Positions 27,866 through 37,614 of a stretch of 64,000 nucleotides of DNA are shown here, piece after piece. Numbering within the stretch: position 1 is the first letter of the stretch; every line of letters starts with the position of its first letter. Source of the stretch: Aplectana chamaeleonis (taxonomy: Eukaryota > Nematoda > Chromadorea > Rhabditida > Cosmocercidae); the NCBI GenBank assembly GCA_029168955.1, contig JAPDOI010000711.1, forward strand, positions 62,001 through 126,000. The letters run 5' to 3'. The position numbers and the translations under genes were made by a program. The notes under the pieces are model-generated. The model did not search any database, was not told the origin of the DNA, and was given only the letters and a program-made list of their open reading frames with translations.

Positions 27866-29932
27866 GCACATTATGACCCCGATATTCCCGTTGTGTTAGC
27901 AACGGATGCTTCAGAGTATGGATTAGGGGCAGTGCTTTACCACAAATATCAGGATGGCAGTGAGAAAGTGATAGCATACGCATCCCGATCGCTGACAAAA
28001 GAAGAGCGGAACTACGCCCAGATAGAAAAAGAGGCACTAGGAATTGCTTGTGGAGTGGAGAAATTCAATCAGTTCCTATACGGACGCCGATTCACACTTC
28101 TAACGGATCATCAACCACTTGTGCGAATTTTCGGTCCCAAACAGGGATTGCCAGTGATTGCGGCAAAAAGGCTGCATAGATGGGGATTGCGGTTAATGGA
28201 TTACTCATTCGATATAGAATACAGAAGAACGGAAGAGTTTGGAAACGCGGATGGGTTATCAAGACTGCCAGATCCTAGGGAGCTACCAAGCGCAGAAATG
28301 GTAGTTCATGAAGTGGAAGTGAAGGAGATGGTCAAAGAAAGCATGGGAGGCCTGCCGATGACAGAAGAGCAAATCGCTCAAGCTACCAGAGAAGATGTTA
28401 CTTTACGGAAGATAGCTGGGTTCATACGGAACGGGTGGCCAGCTAAAGAAAAGGATAGCGATTTGAAACCATACATGTTAAGGAAAGCCGCACTGGCGAT
28501 GTACAGAGGATGTGTTTTGTGGGAGAACAGGATAGTTATCCCGGAGAAGTTTAGGCTACAAGTGCTGAAAATGTTGCACAGTAGTCATTACGGGCGAAAT
28601 CGGATGATAAGCCTAGCGAGAACAAAGCTGTGGTTCCCAGGTATGGAGACGGCAATAGAAAAAGTAGCCAAAGGGTGCACTATATGCGCGAAATTGGGAA
28701 AAGACCCAGTGCGAGCGCCACTCCATCCATGGGAAGAGCCTGAAAAATTATGGCAGAGGTTGCACATTGATTTCTGTGATGCAAACAGAAGCAAGTGGCT
28801 GATAATTGTTGACGCCAAATCGAAATGGCCAGAAGTGCTGAGGATGGGAAGCACGACAGCAGAAAGGACCATTTTAAAACTTAGAGAAGTTTTCAGTAGA
28901 CACGGGTTGCCCGAACAGCTGGTTTCTGACAATGGTCCCCCATTCACGTCAAAAGAGTTCAGAGAGTATTGTTGTGGTAGGGGTATAGAGCAGATATTTA
29001 CCCCACCATATCACCCGAATTCAAATGGTGAGGCTGAACGATTCGTACAGACCTTTAAGAAGGCTCTGTATAAGGGCTTGAGAGCAGGAAAAAACGAAGA
29101 AGGAGCAGTATGCGACCTTTTATTTGAGCACAGGGTAACATCACACGTGGCAATAGGGAAGTCCCCAGGGAAAATGCTCATGGGAAGGAGCCTCAGGGCC
29201 ACATTTGATGTCTTTAAAGCGGGAAGGTCCACAAAACCGCGAAACAAATACACGGAGCAAATGAAGGAACGATACGATAGAGGGAAGAAGTCGAGAACGT
29301 TCACTACCGGACAAGAAGTTTACGTTCGCAACTATACTAATAGTGGAGACCGGTGGATTCCGGGTATTGCGGTGAAGGTCTTGGGACAAAACACGTACGA
29401 GGTGAATATCGGCACAGGGCAGCGCAAGGTCCATGTCGACCAAATGAAAGAGCGTATCTTGTTGTGGGAAAACATTGAGGATGATTTGCTCATACGCCGA
29501 TCTAAAGAGGGAAAGGTGCGGAATACCCCGAGTATGCAAGCTGTGGAGAAACCGTCGAGCTGCGAGGTGCTGGGAAGAAGGTCTGTTAGGAAAAGGAAAC
29601 AGACCGAGCGGATGAAGATGTTTATGCAATTAAAAAGAAGGAAGATTGGCATGATAGCAATTGATAATGTTGATTACTCCATGCTTCGAAGAAAGCGGGG
29701 GTATATAAGATCACAGGACTCGAGTGAGTCTCAATGTGGTCCTACCATCCAGTCGCAGGCGGGGGGGGCGAGCCAGCCGAGCTCGCCGACGAGCCGTCAG
29801 ATCATCATCGTGCCGATGCCTGCAAATCCGGCACCAGCACCACAGCCGACAATTAACTGGCAGCTGACAGCACCCTACTCAATGGTGCGTGGAAGAACCT
29901 GCAGGGAAGGAAAGAGAGGAAAGAGGTTATAA
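27866..29932 (+). CDS. Pol C-terminal part: RNase H and integrase
   Basis: It resumes the RT frame after the insertion. RNase H: VVLATDASEYGLGAVL, AYASRSLTKEERNYAQIEKE and LLTDHQPLV. Integrase: an HHCC zinc domain (HSSHYGRNRMISLARTKLW...CTICAKLG), then the catalytic core with HIDFCDANRSKWLIIVDA (first Asp region), LVSDNGPPFTSKEF (second Asp) and NSNGEAERF (Glu). A chromatin/GPY-like module follows (WIPGIAVKVLGQNTYEV). The following low-complexity Pro/Ala region reaches TAA 29930-29932. The reading shown as 27764-27865 is part of the inserted LTR. Confidence 0.9.
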   Translation, partial: AHYDPDIPVVLATDASEYGLGAVLYHKYQDGSEKVIAYASRSLTKEERNYAQIEKEALGIACGVEKFNQFLYGRRFTLLTDHQPLVRIFGPKQGLPVIAAKRLHRWGLRLMDYSFDIEYRRTEEFGNADGLSRLPDPRELPSAEMVVHEVEVKEMVKESMGGLPMTEEQIAQATREDVTLRKIAGFIRNGWPAKEKDSDLKPYMLRKAALAMYRGCVLWENRIVIPEKFRLQVLKMLHSSHYGRNRMISLARTKLWFPGMETAIEKVAKGCTICAKLGKDPVRAPLHPWEEPEKLWQRLHIDFCDANRSKWLIIVDAKSKWPEVLRMGSTTAERTILKLREVFSRHGLPEQLVSDNGPPFTSKEFREYCCGRGIEQIFTPPYHPNSNGEAERFVQTFKKALYKGLRAGKNEEGAVCDLLFEHRVTSHVAIGKSPGKMLMGRSLRATFDVFKAGRSTKPRNKYTEQMKERYDRGKKSRTFTTGQEVYVRNYTNSGDRWIPGIAVKVLGQNTYEVNIGTGQRKVHVDQMKERILLWENIEDDLLIRRSKEGKVRNTPSMQAVEKPSSCEVLGRRSVRKRKQTERMKMFMQLKRRKIGMIAIDNVDYSMLRRKRGYIRSQDSSESQCGPTIQSQAGGASQPSSPTSRQIIIVPMPANPAPAPQPTINWQLTAPYSMVRGRTCREGKRGKRL

Positions 29933-30319
29933 TCGTATCCATTCCAGGTACCGAGCCTCACGCACCCGAAGCCTGCAGCATACAAGGCCCGTCGGAAAAC
30001 CAAGCCGCGCTGGCATCAACTGGCACAACTGCGGCAGCAGCTGTTTGAAGCTCGACGCCGTGAGCGAGCGAGGATTCGAGAAGACAGCCTGGCACGGAGC
30101 CGAAGAATCAGCCCGGAAAGAAGAAGTTACAGCCCATTCGGCTGGGATGATGGGCGTCGGGACCGGTGGGAAGATCGTGAGCACCGAAGATCGATCTCTC
30201 CCAAACTCCGGTCCCGGCGCGAGCGAGAATCGACCAGAAGGTCGCCACCTGCTGAAAGGCGAAGCCGGGGTGAGGAAGGGCGCTGGGCAAGCGTCACCCC
30301 ACCCCGGGATCGCGCGTAA
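29933..30319 (+). other. Same-frame continuation rich in Arg/Ser after the pol stop
   Basis: The pol frame stays open for 128 codons past the TAA at 29930. The peptide is strongly biased: ARRKTKPRWHQLAQLRQQL, then ISPERRSYSPFGWDDGRR, RSISPKLRSRRERESTRRSP and a TAA at 30317-30319. SR/SP dipeptides resemble RS domains of splicing factors. Such a long biased frame is unlikely by chance, so either the TAA is a recent mutation in the Pol C-terminus or it is read through. A separate ORF is less likely because it has no early ATG. Confidence 0.5.
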
Positions 30320-30519
30320 AATGTCGCGCATTTCTTGAATAAATAAAATATTTGTTCTGGTGTGCTTTGAGAATAAGACAGGGTTGAAACTCCCCGAAGA
30401 AGGAGTAATGGTAAAAGGTTAAAAAGAGTGGAAGTTGAAAAGTGAAAGGTTGGAAAATAGATGGTTAAAATGGTTGGAGACCACTCCTCAGAAGTTGGAG
30501 AGTGACCGTGAAGGTCACT

Positions 30520-30528
30520 AGGGGGAGA
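30520..30528 (+). promoter_or_regulatory. Polypurine tract
   Basis: AGGGGGAGA immediately before the 3' LTR, the normal primer for plus-strand synthesis. Confidence 0.8.
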
Positions 30529-30664
30529 AGTAAGGGAAAGAAGCAGTGATAACTGTGATAAGGGTAGATGAACCAAACATGAGAGTATCAGTTAGTATAT
30601 AAACGGTGCTCCATGAATAAACACGTTCATTCCCCATTGTTCTGTTCTGGTTGCCACCATAACT
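30529..30664 (+). repeat. 3' LTR of the Ty3/gypsy element
   Basis: 136 bp. It carries a TTAG insertion relative to the 5' LTR, next to the TATA-like motif, and AATAAACACG downstream. Confidence 0.92.
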
Positions 30665-31295
30665 GCTACTTCTTCAAATATAGATCTTTCTCTCGGGCTA
30701 AACCGAGTAGGCGACTGTACTTTTCGCTCAACATTCGAGCTTTTTCTTGTCATTTATCATAGGTATTGAATGTTAAAGAATGCAGTGATAATAGGTTACC
30801 TGACAATTTACACTTTCGACCAGAAATAAATGAAACGAAAAACAAGTGCCAACATAAATTTTATTAAATCTAGTTGTATGGGGTGATACTAGTGTCTTCA
30901 TCAACTAATATGATTAGAAACGCCCCACCGTTATACTTGCACATGCCGAGTGACTTCTCGAAGACGTGCTTCTTTTACCGATAGATGTAGAACTATGTTA
31001 ATTGGAAAGAAGAATATATGTGATGGAAAGCTGCCGACTAATACAACGAAGTATGGAACGAAATATAAGGGTAATTGAAATTGCATGTAAGGAGTCATCT
31101 GTTCTAGGAATCTAAGCTCACAGAAATTCAGTATTAGGGTAACAAATTGGGAAATGAGGAGATCAACGAAGGAAACGCCATATTTTACTGCTGGCTCAAT
31201 CGCTATCGATCTCTTTAGGTCTCCAAATTCCTTCCTTACATGTAGTACAATTAATGCCAACTTCAGCGCAATATGTCATGTGTGCCCATGCCCTA

Positions 31296-31991
31296 CTCTG
31301 CCAGCACGTAGCTAGATGCCTCACACGGAAGCCGGAGATGCCCAGGGTTTCGGAGGCACCTAGTCTAATTTTGACACGAGAATTTACGTAAATTACGGAA
31401 AGTTTAGCCTCAGCTGGTGAAATCTTAGCTACGGCACCCGCATATTCTACGCAAATTCTCGTTACAGCACTCGGTCGATCGACCCACCCAGTCAGGATCC
31501 GTTCTAGAAAGGCGTCTACAGCTGCGATCAACCGCATTACAGTTCCTTCCCCCACGGTCTGCAGCATCCCAGCGGTCAAAATTATCTTTAGCAAAGTCTT
31601 CCAGAGAGCGACACTGTGTTACCCTCAGCCACAGTGTCAAGCAATCATTACGTGAGTTGACTGGGCTAACACTGTTCGAACGGCCTCCCTGCGTTCCCCG
31701 TAGCCAGCGCGGGTTTGAGATTGCATTTCAACACAGGCTGTCATTGAATCCGCAGATTCTTGCTACAAAATTATAGCGAGAATATACGGGTTTAGCGACG
31801 AAGAGATGAATGTATCGAATTTAGCCTTCTTTTTTACGTAGAATAAGCGTAGAATTTGCACCCTTATACCGTCGACACAAGAATATGCGGGTTTTAGCTA
31901 TCGTAGCTAAAAGCCGTAAATTCTCGCTACATGGAATGGGGCGGCGTTACAGGCCGCGCCCTCGGAGGCATCTAGCTACGGGTTGGCAGAG
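31296..31991. mobile_element. CTCTG-terminal element, family v, with TA duplication
   Basis: Inverted ends CTCTGCCAGCACGTAGCTAG and CTCTGCCAACCCGTAGCTAG (read inward), flanked by TA at 31294-31295 and 31992-31993. TAGCTACG, GCGAGAAT and GTAGAAT-type motifs recur inside (about 31385-31460 and 31760-31930). Absent from the homologous position in MULE copy I. A 132-codon minus-strand frame crossing it (31196-31594) starts outside the element and is probably chance. Confidence 0.65.
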
Positions 31992-32140
31992 TAACGTCGG
32001 CATGGATCCGGAAGAGACTGCGTTCACTGTTGAAGGTTGGCGCAAACTCGGTGCCATATGCTACATGTAACATAGGTGCACCGAGTTTGCGCCATCCTCC
32101 GATGGGGAACGCAAAGTCTCTTCAGGGTCCATGCCGATCA
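31992..32140. mobile_element. Palindromic MITE (GTTGGCGCAAAC family), copy 3
   Basis: TAACGTCGGCATGGATCC at the left, GGTCCATGCCGAT at the right, with the GGCGCAAACTCGGTG core mirrored around 32065. It directly abuts element v. Confidence 0.7.
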
Positions 32141-32745
32141 TACATATAAGGGCGTTTGTCATCCTTCGCTTCGAGAAACAGAAGTGGTCGCAGATTCGCA
32201 TTGAATCAAGTCTTCCTCCGGCATTTTGGCCTTATTTACCCCCTTAAAGATGTTTTCAATCTCCAAGGAGGTGAAGAAGGCCAAAATTACTAGTCTTGTT
32301 AGAAGGCGCCATTTCACAACGGTTATTTGCGTATTGAGAGCGACTTGAAAAAGCCATCTGCACGAACAGTAGTTATCAAGGGCCTCAACAGCCCCGTTCT
32401 AGACCTGATCTTACTGCGTCTTATAATCTTTAATTAATTGTTGTTGTGGCGTAGTGCTGATCCGTGCTCGTGTCCTGCGTATCTCGTACTTTTCTCTCTG
32501 TTTCCGTTTATCCTACGAGTTGCCAAGTTTATTCTTACTCTATTGACACTAAATAATCTTAGTATGCTCCTGTGCATTGTATAGCTGAAGGTGAAGGCGT
32601 GTAAGCCAAGTATTTGGTGAGAAATATGTGAAATGAAGAACGGTGGAGTGCGAGGGGGCTAGCAGGCGCGCTACGATGCTAACGCCGCGTTGCGGTCGCG
32701 CGCGACCGACGAAGATGAGCCATCCTTCCCGAAGCTCCATACCTA

Positions 32746-33308
32746 CTCAGACAGTCGGTGGTACTCGGACGCCGCCGATGCAGAGCTCGGACGCTCCCAC
32801 AGCGACGTCTGGCCTGGAGGACGGGCGCTCACCGGCCACAGAACCTTCTCGGACGCCGACCTCTACCAAATTTTGGCCGTGAGCGCCCCTTCACGCTAAT
32901 GTAGGCTGTCGGTTTTTCGTGATGTTTTATGACGGATCGCGAGTTGTTAGGAAACAAGCCGAAAGGCCTGTTTCCTACAAAATTTGCCTGGGGGCATTGA
33001 GCCCCCAGGCCTTCCTTTGTTTTTGGGCTACCTGGGCAATACCAAAATCTTGCTTTGCCCTTTGACGACCATGAATCGGCCAGCTAACCCCCACGCGCCC
33101 CGTATACGGCGCGGGTTTGCACTTATCCTTCAACATGTACTCTCGTGTTGGTGGCTTGACGGTTGTTGGTCTGCGTCCGGGAAAATCGACATAGCCGTCT
33201 CGCTAGGGGAGCTACCGGTCAGCGTCTCTCGTCCCGCTCACTCCAAGGTGCGCTCACCGGACAAGACACCTAGAAGTCGGCGTCCGAGTACCTCCGACTG
33301 TCTGAGTA
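32746..33308. mobile_element. CTCAG-terminal element, family ii, complete, TA duplication
   Basis: 563 bp with terminal inverted repeats CTCAGACAGTCGGTGGTACT / CTCAGACAGTCGGAGGTACT continuing to CGGACGCCG, one mismatch in about 29. TA flanks both ends (32744-32745, 33309-33310). It splits the right TIR of MULE copy II between CCTA and CATTC. CTCGGACGC recurs several times near the ends. Truncated relatives are at 1093-1590 and 50636-50940. Confidence 0.82.
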
Positions 33309-33324
33309 CATTCGCGCGTCGCGA

Positions 33325-34035
33325 GCTCTTTGCGAGCCAGTCGCCCGCTATATTTCAAAAACACAGTTGGCATCTTTTTCCTCTACGTCGTTTTCTCTTT
33401 TCTATGCTTTTGTTTCAATTTCTCTTTCCTTAACTCTTTTGATTTGTTGTGATTTAGAACTATGGTGACGTTTTCCACTCATCATGCTATATAGATTACC
33501 TATTGTTCTCCGTGGTTACTCTGACCCGTTAGCCACACCATTGTGCGACCCCGTATTGTCATTTTACGGGGCAGCACATAAGAAATTGCCTTGGGTATAC
33601 CCACGACTATCCCAGATAGGTGCTAATTACTCGTACTGGGATTCTCGCGCCATAGCGCCTCCATTATCAGCATTTTAATATCAGCACGTCCTCTGGCATT
33701 CGCTCGCGTGTTGCCCCGGAGGGCGTGGCCAATTTCGCGTCCTTTTTCGTCGGCGCTAGACGTTCCACATAATCGCGCCGGCGAGAGTCGAGTGCCCACA
33801 AAAAAGATTGTGGGCAATGCCCACAAAATCTTTGCGAGCATTGTGTGGATTGTCTCGCCCCAGCTAGCGCCGGCACGAAGGAGGCCTGGGCGGTGGCGTG
33901 TGCGGTCGCGTCGCGTGCGCCCGCGTGTTTTGTTTCTCTCCTGATCATCACCTCAATCTTCCTCCATTTTCCACTTTCTTCTATAAGCTCATGTCTAGTG
34001 AGGCTCTTAAGGGAGCTACTTTTAGTTAGCCTAAC
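33325..34035. other. Unassigned spacer
   Basis: No supported gene. A 64-codon frame at 33484-33678 and GC-rich frames at 33667-33951 have no recognised domain. AAAGATTGTGGGCAATGCCCACAAAATCTTT at about 33806-33836 is a small perfect-looking hairpin (described here by its arms AAAGATTGTGGGCA and its complement). Confidence 0.35.
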
Positions 34036-34039
34036 TATT

Positions 34040-34730
34040 CTGGAAGAAATGTAACTCTCTAGAACCGTTTTTGGTGTAAAACCGATTATGGTCTTCGCAT
34101 CTGCCTAAAACCACACCGAAAGGAGTTATAGACGTTTTTCGTGAGATTTCTGTACCTGTTGTACCTTCCAAAACGTGCACTAGTCTTTAGAGAATTTGGA
34201 AACTGACCTTATAATTGTGTTCAGCGCCCAAAACAACCCCTCTGGCCCAAGTTTGGGTGAAGGCACATTACCCAAACTTTGTACAGACTGATAGCGTTAT
34301 GGATTTGTACGGATTTTCGGTTGGGAGTTTATTCATATCAATTAGTGGGCCCCGAAATCGTTTTTAAAAATGTTCCAGATTTAACTTAACACCCCAGTTG
34401 TGTTATTGGGGCGCTGATCACGAATTTGGGGGTTTATGTGTCAATTTTCTGAAGTTTTCGACTTGATTCTTTCGAAGCTTTTTTTTAGGGGAAATTTCAT
34501 GGCAAGTCGCGACTTTGACGATTTCCGAAGTGGTACGCTAGATACAAGTTTAGAATTTGCCACCGGCACAAAATTCTCACGGAAGTGTAATGGTTTTTCT
34601 TTCAAGAGTTCTCCATGTTTACTGCCTGATACCGTGACATATTGATTTTGCCCCCGATTGCCACTTTTGAGCAGAATCCGATTTTTTTTTCTCAAAAACA
34701 CCCTAAAATTTCATGGGGTGGGAACTATAC
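34040..34730 (+). repeat. Family D fragment
   Basis: Shares blocks with 11640-12530 and 59480-59960: TACCTGTTGTACCTTCCAAA, GTGTTCAGCGCCCAAAAC, AAGTTTGGGTGAAGGCAC and the final CACCCTAAAATTTCATGGGG. It is one arm only; the inverted partner is missing. Confidence 0.6.
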
Positions 34731-34984
34731 TTTGACCAAATCGAATGATTCGTAAATTAAATATTCGATTAAAGAAGGCGACTTCGAATCATTTGAAAAG
34801 TCAAAAATTAAAAAGGCCATTTCCGAATTATTTGGAAAATCGAATATTCGAAAAGTGAACATTTCCGAACTATTCGCAACACCGAAGATTTGAAGAAAAA
34901 AACGATTCCCGATTTCTTCTAGAGTATGTCAACGAATATTTGGAAAACGAATATTCGGTCGAATAAACGAATAATCGAATTTTC

Positions 34985-35170
34985 GAATAATTCGAGTATT
35001 CGAAAGTCAATTTTTCGAATAATTCGCTTATTCGAATATTCGAAAGAGTCAATTATCCGAATAATTCGTTTATTCGAATATTCGAAAGAGTCAATTATCC
35101 GAATTATTCGTTTATTCGAATATTCGGAAAAGTCAATTTTCTGAATAATTCGTTTATTCGAGTATTCGAA
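34985..35170. repeat. About 42-bp minisatellite rich in TTCGAATA
   Basis: Four to five units of the form GAATAATTCGTTTATTCGAA followed by TATTCGAAAGAGTCAATTATC. Flanking DNA from 34735 carries further scattered TTCGAA/CGAATATTCG motifs. Confidence 0.75.
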
Positions 35171-35269
35171 AATTTTTATTCGTCTGATATCCTCTAATTT
35201 ATTCGTGATTTTCTTCTAGTCTGATGAGGAGCATTTAGAAATAAATCTGGGGTGGTAGTAAATGTTTAG

Positions 35270-35295
35270 ATAACCGCGAGTTAACTCGCGGTTAA
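35270..35295. repeat. 22-bp perfect palindrome
   Basis: AACCGCGAGTT and its exact complement AACTCGCGGTT are adjacent, at about 35273-35294. CGCGGTAAGTCCGCGC and GCGCGGACTTAACGCGAG recur on the two sides of the hairpin at 35515-35705. Confidence 0.6.
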
Positions 35296-35514
35296 CTGCA
35301 GCTGACCGTGAGCTTTTCAGTTGACGATTTTCAGGAGATGCGCCAGGCATTTCTTAAACTAAGCACACTCACTGTATGAGCCACTAGATACGCATTGAAA
35401 AAAAATTCCAAAAAAATGGTCCGCTCTGCCTTTTTTTTTTGAGAAACATTGGTGATTTAGAATTTTTTTTTCACGTTTTTTTTTTGAGCTTTTTTTCAGC
35501 TCGCGGTAAGTCCG

Positions 35515-35705
35515 CGCATAACAGCAACTTAACGTGAGCTGACAGAAAAAATGCAAATAGTGTGTGAATGAAGGAAAAGATGGATAGCTTCCGAAAAAGT
35601 CCTCCGGAGGACTTTTCCGGAAGCTATCCATCTTTTTCTTCATTCACACACTATTTCCATTTTCTCTGTCAGCTCCCATTTGGTTGCAGTTTTGCGCGGA
35701 CTTAA
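35515..35705. repeat. Long hairpin, about 90-bp arms
   Basis: Arms GTGTGTGAATGAAGGAAAAG / CTTTTTCTTCATTCACACAC and GATGGATAGCTTCCGAAAAG / CTTTTCCGGAAGCTATCCATC meet at TCCTCCGGAGGA near 35605. The outer parts pair with more differences. Probably a foldback MITE; an RNA from it would form a long duplex. Confidence 0.75.
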
Positions 35706-35814
35706 CGCGAGATCACATACGATAACGCGTTTTCCTTACGCTTACGCTTGCTGAAGAGTATGCAAGTCGTCGTGAATGGGGTGCAGGACGTTTATGATTT
35801 AGTGCAGTACCACA

Positions 35815-35945
35815 GTGTGAGTGTGCAGGATGTGTGCAGGACCTCACTGGGGGTGTGCAGGACTTCACTGAGAGTGTGCAGGATCCCATTGGGAGCGCGC
35901 AGGATGTGCAGGACCCTACTGGGTCCTGCACCTCTACTATATGTA
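35815..35945 (+). repeat. About 27-bp minisatellite (GTGTGCAGGACTTCACTGGG)
   Basis: Five or so degenerate units, e.g. GTGTGCAGGACCTCACTGGG, GTGTGCAGGACTTCACTGAG and GTGTGCAGGATCCCATTGGG. Reading frames over it on both strands are repeat-derived. Confidence 0.7.
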
Positions 35946-36142
35946 CTGCACACATGCACATGACACCCTGCACACTCCCAGTGAAATACTACGCACCATC
36001 TTTGGGCCCTAGAAACTCTGATTCTAGCCCGTTTTCACCGCGCTACCTTCATAGTTTTTCAGCTGTTTTCAATCTAGGCTGATTTCTATAGTTTTGTAGA
36101 TAACGCTTTTCATCGCGACCACTGCCTTTAAGTCACACTCAC

Positions 36143-36320
36143 AAGCGGCGAGGTAGAAGAGGAAGAATAGGAAGAAGACGAGGAAGACGAAGAAGAGGAG
36201 GAAGACGAGGAAGACGAGGAAGAGGAAGAAGAAGAAGAGGAAGACGAGGAAGACGAGGAAGACGAGGAAGACGAGGAAGACGAGGAAGACGAGGAAGACG
36301 AGGAAGAAGAGGAAGAGGAA

Positions 36321-36352
<32 letters not shown>

Positions 36353-36640
36353 GGAGGAGGAGGAGGAGGAGGAGGAGGAAGAGGAGGAGGAAGAGGAGAA
36401 GGAGGAGGAGGAGAAGGAGGAGGAGGAGGGAGGAGGAGGAGGGAGGAGGAGGAGGAGGAGGAGGGAGGAGGAGGAGGAGGAGGGAGGAGGAGGAGGAGGA
36501 GGGAGGAGGAGGAAGGAGGAGGGAGAAGAGGAGGAAGAAGAGGAAGAAGAAGATGATGATGAGGAGGAAGAGGAGGAAGAGGAGGAAGAGGAAGAAGAGG
36601 AGGAAGAGGGGGAAGAGGAAGAAGAAGAAGAAGGGTTTGA
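36143..36640 (+). repeat. Purine-only GAAGAG/GAGGAG tract, about 500 bp
   Basis: Runs of GAAGAC, GAGGAA and GAGGAG. One strand is nearly all purine, so it could form triplex DNA. Apparent poly-Glu/poly-Ser frames are by-products of the repeat. Confidence 0.9.
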
Positions 36641-36689
36641 GAAGTACAAGATGTCTAGAGGGTAGACGGAACCGAGCAACAATTGGTTT

Positions 36690-36910
36690 TGGGGGGGCAA
36701 CAAGTGGTTTTACGGGGCAACAAGTGATTTTAGGGTCAGCAGTTGCTCTTTCGGGGCAACAAGTGATTTCGCGGGGCGACTAGTGATTTAGTGGGGGTAC
36801 AAGTGGTTTTGTGGGCACAAATGCTCACAATCGCCCCACACTTTCCATGTTACGCCCCAGAAAAATGACTTGTTGCCCAGGTGTCACTGGGCAACAAGTG
36901 AGTTTGTGTA
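36690..36910 (+). repeat. Minisatellite with GGGGCAACAAGTG units
   Basis: About seven units of 25-32 bp: GGGGGGCAACAAGTGGTTTT, CGGGGCAACAAGTGATTTTA, CGGGGCAACAAGTGATTTCG, GGGGCGACTAGTGATTTAGT, and inverted forms (CACTTGTTGCCC) toward 36870-36900. Confidence 0.7.
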
Positions 36911-37295
36911 GGGCTACACGCGAGCGAATGCCAGAGTCGTAGAGTCATTCGATTCGCCTCCATTATCCGCATACAATTCGTGTATGGTGACGAGTGAACC
37001 ATTACTCTACTAATGTTTCTTGAAAAATTCCTTCCAAACCCAACTAATCTACTTGAGCACTATTCCCCTGAGATATTTTCCATCTAAACATGGGCAATCG
37101 AAGCATATTTCTGAACGATTGAATAAATCGAGTACGTCCCTGTATTTAATTTAGAAACCCATTGGGGGAGCTCTTTGTTTTTTATTAGCGAATTCTGAAT
37201 GACCTATGAATGCAAAAAATGGACAAATATTCGATGAAAGTATTTAATCGGAAAATATAAATAATTATAAGTAATTAGTGAATATAAGTTTAATA
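36911..37295. other. Unassigned AT-rich spacer
   Basis: No reading frame or repeat that I can support. Confidence 0.4.
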
Positions 37296-37301
37296 TAGCC
37301 T

Positions 37302-37462
37302 TCATTTCCCCGCTACTCGCACTTCTATTACCACAATCGTAGGTGCGAAGCGGTTGTTTTTCGGAAATTTCTACTACGAAAATGAAGAAATCATTGTCAA
37401 AACCACACCGCTTCTATGATAGTGATACAGAAAAGTGCGAGTAGCAGGGAAATGGAGGTTAT
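37302..37462. mobile_element. Small MITE
   Basis: CCTTCATTTCCCCGCTACTC at the left mirrors GAGTAGCAGGGAAATGGAGG at the right; TATAG-like sequence flanks both ends. Internal CACCGCTTC/GAAGCGGTTG also pair. Confidence 0.6.
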
Positions 37463-37614
37463 ATAGCAAAATAAAATAAAAATGTCATTCATTTATCCCT
37501 TTCCGAAAAATTTTGACCTGATATTTGCCCAATATTTGAAGTTTTCCTCATACACATAATTCTTCACTTTTTATACCCTCATTCAGTGCATTCTAATACT
37601 TTTTTTCAGATGAA

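Larger units (their letters stand above)
23534..30664 (+). mobile_element. Ty3/gypsy LTR retrotransposon with 132/136-bp LTRs, 5-bp TSD
   Basis: Direct repeats 23534-23665 and 30529-30664 begin AGTAAGG and end ATAACT. GCTAC at 23529-23533 and 30665-30669 is the target duplication, and MULE copy I shows the empty site (ATTGCTACTTCTTC at about 1990). A primer-binding site starts TGGCGATCAG at the 5' LTR edge and a purine tract AGGGGGAGA directly precedes the 3' LTR. The LTRs differ by about three substitutions and a 4-bp indel, so it is young. Gag to the C-terminus lies in a single frame from 23768 to 30319, with three in-frame stops and one later insertion (26331-27864). Confidence 0.93.
23286..33315. 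mobile_element. Mutator-like element (MULE), copy II, split by later insertions
   Basis: It begins GAATGTAGGTATGG at 23286 and ends CATTC at 33315, flanked by the 9-bp duplication GCGCGTCGC (23277-23285 and 33316-33324). The right TIR is interrupted at its TA by element ii (32746-33308). The interior is homologous to copy I but contains a 7.1-kb Ty3/gypsy element, a 0.7-kb CTCTG-terminal element and a palindromic MITE. It is a second, independent transposition of the family at 1736-6918. No transposase is visible. Confidence 0.85.

Noticed and set aside
31196..31594. 132-codon minus-strand frame as a gene
   Set aside because: It crosses the border of element v and has no recognisable motif.
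36128..36703. 191-codon poly-Ser frame (minus strand) and Glu-rich plus-strand frames
   Set aside because: They are produced by the purine GAAGAG/GAGGAG microsatellite; no flanking coding context.
36690..36910. GGGGCAACAAGTG repeats as a CRISPR or G-quadruplex regulatory array
   Set aside because: Units are contiguous and degenerate like a minisatellite; G runs are too irregular to argue a defined structure.
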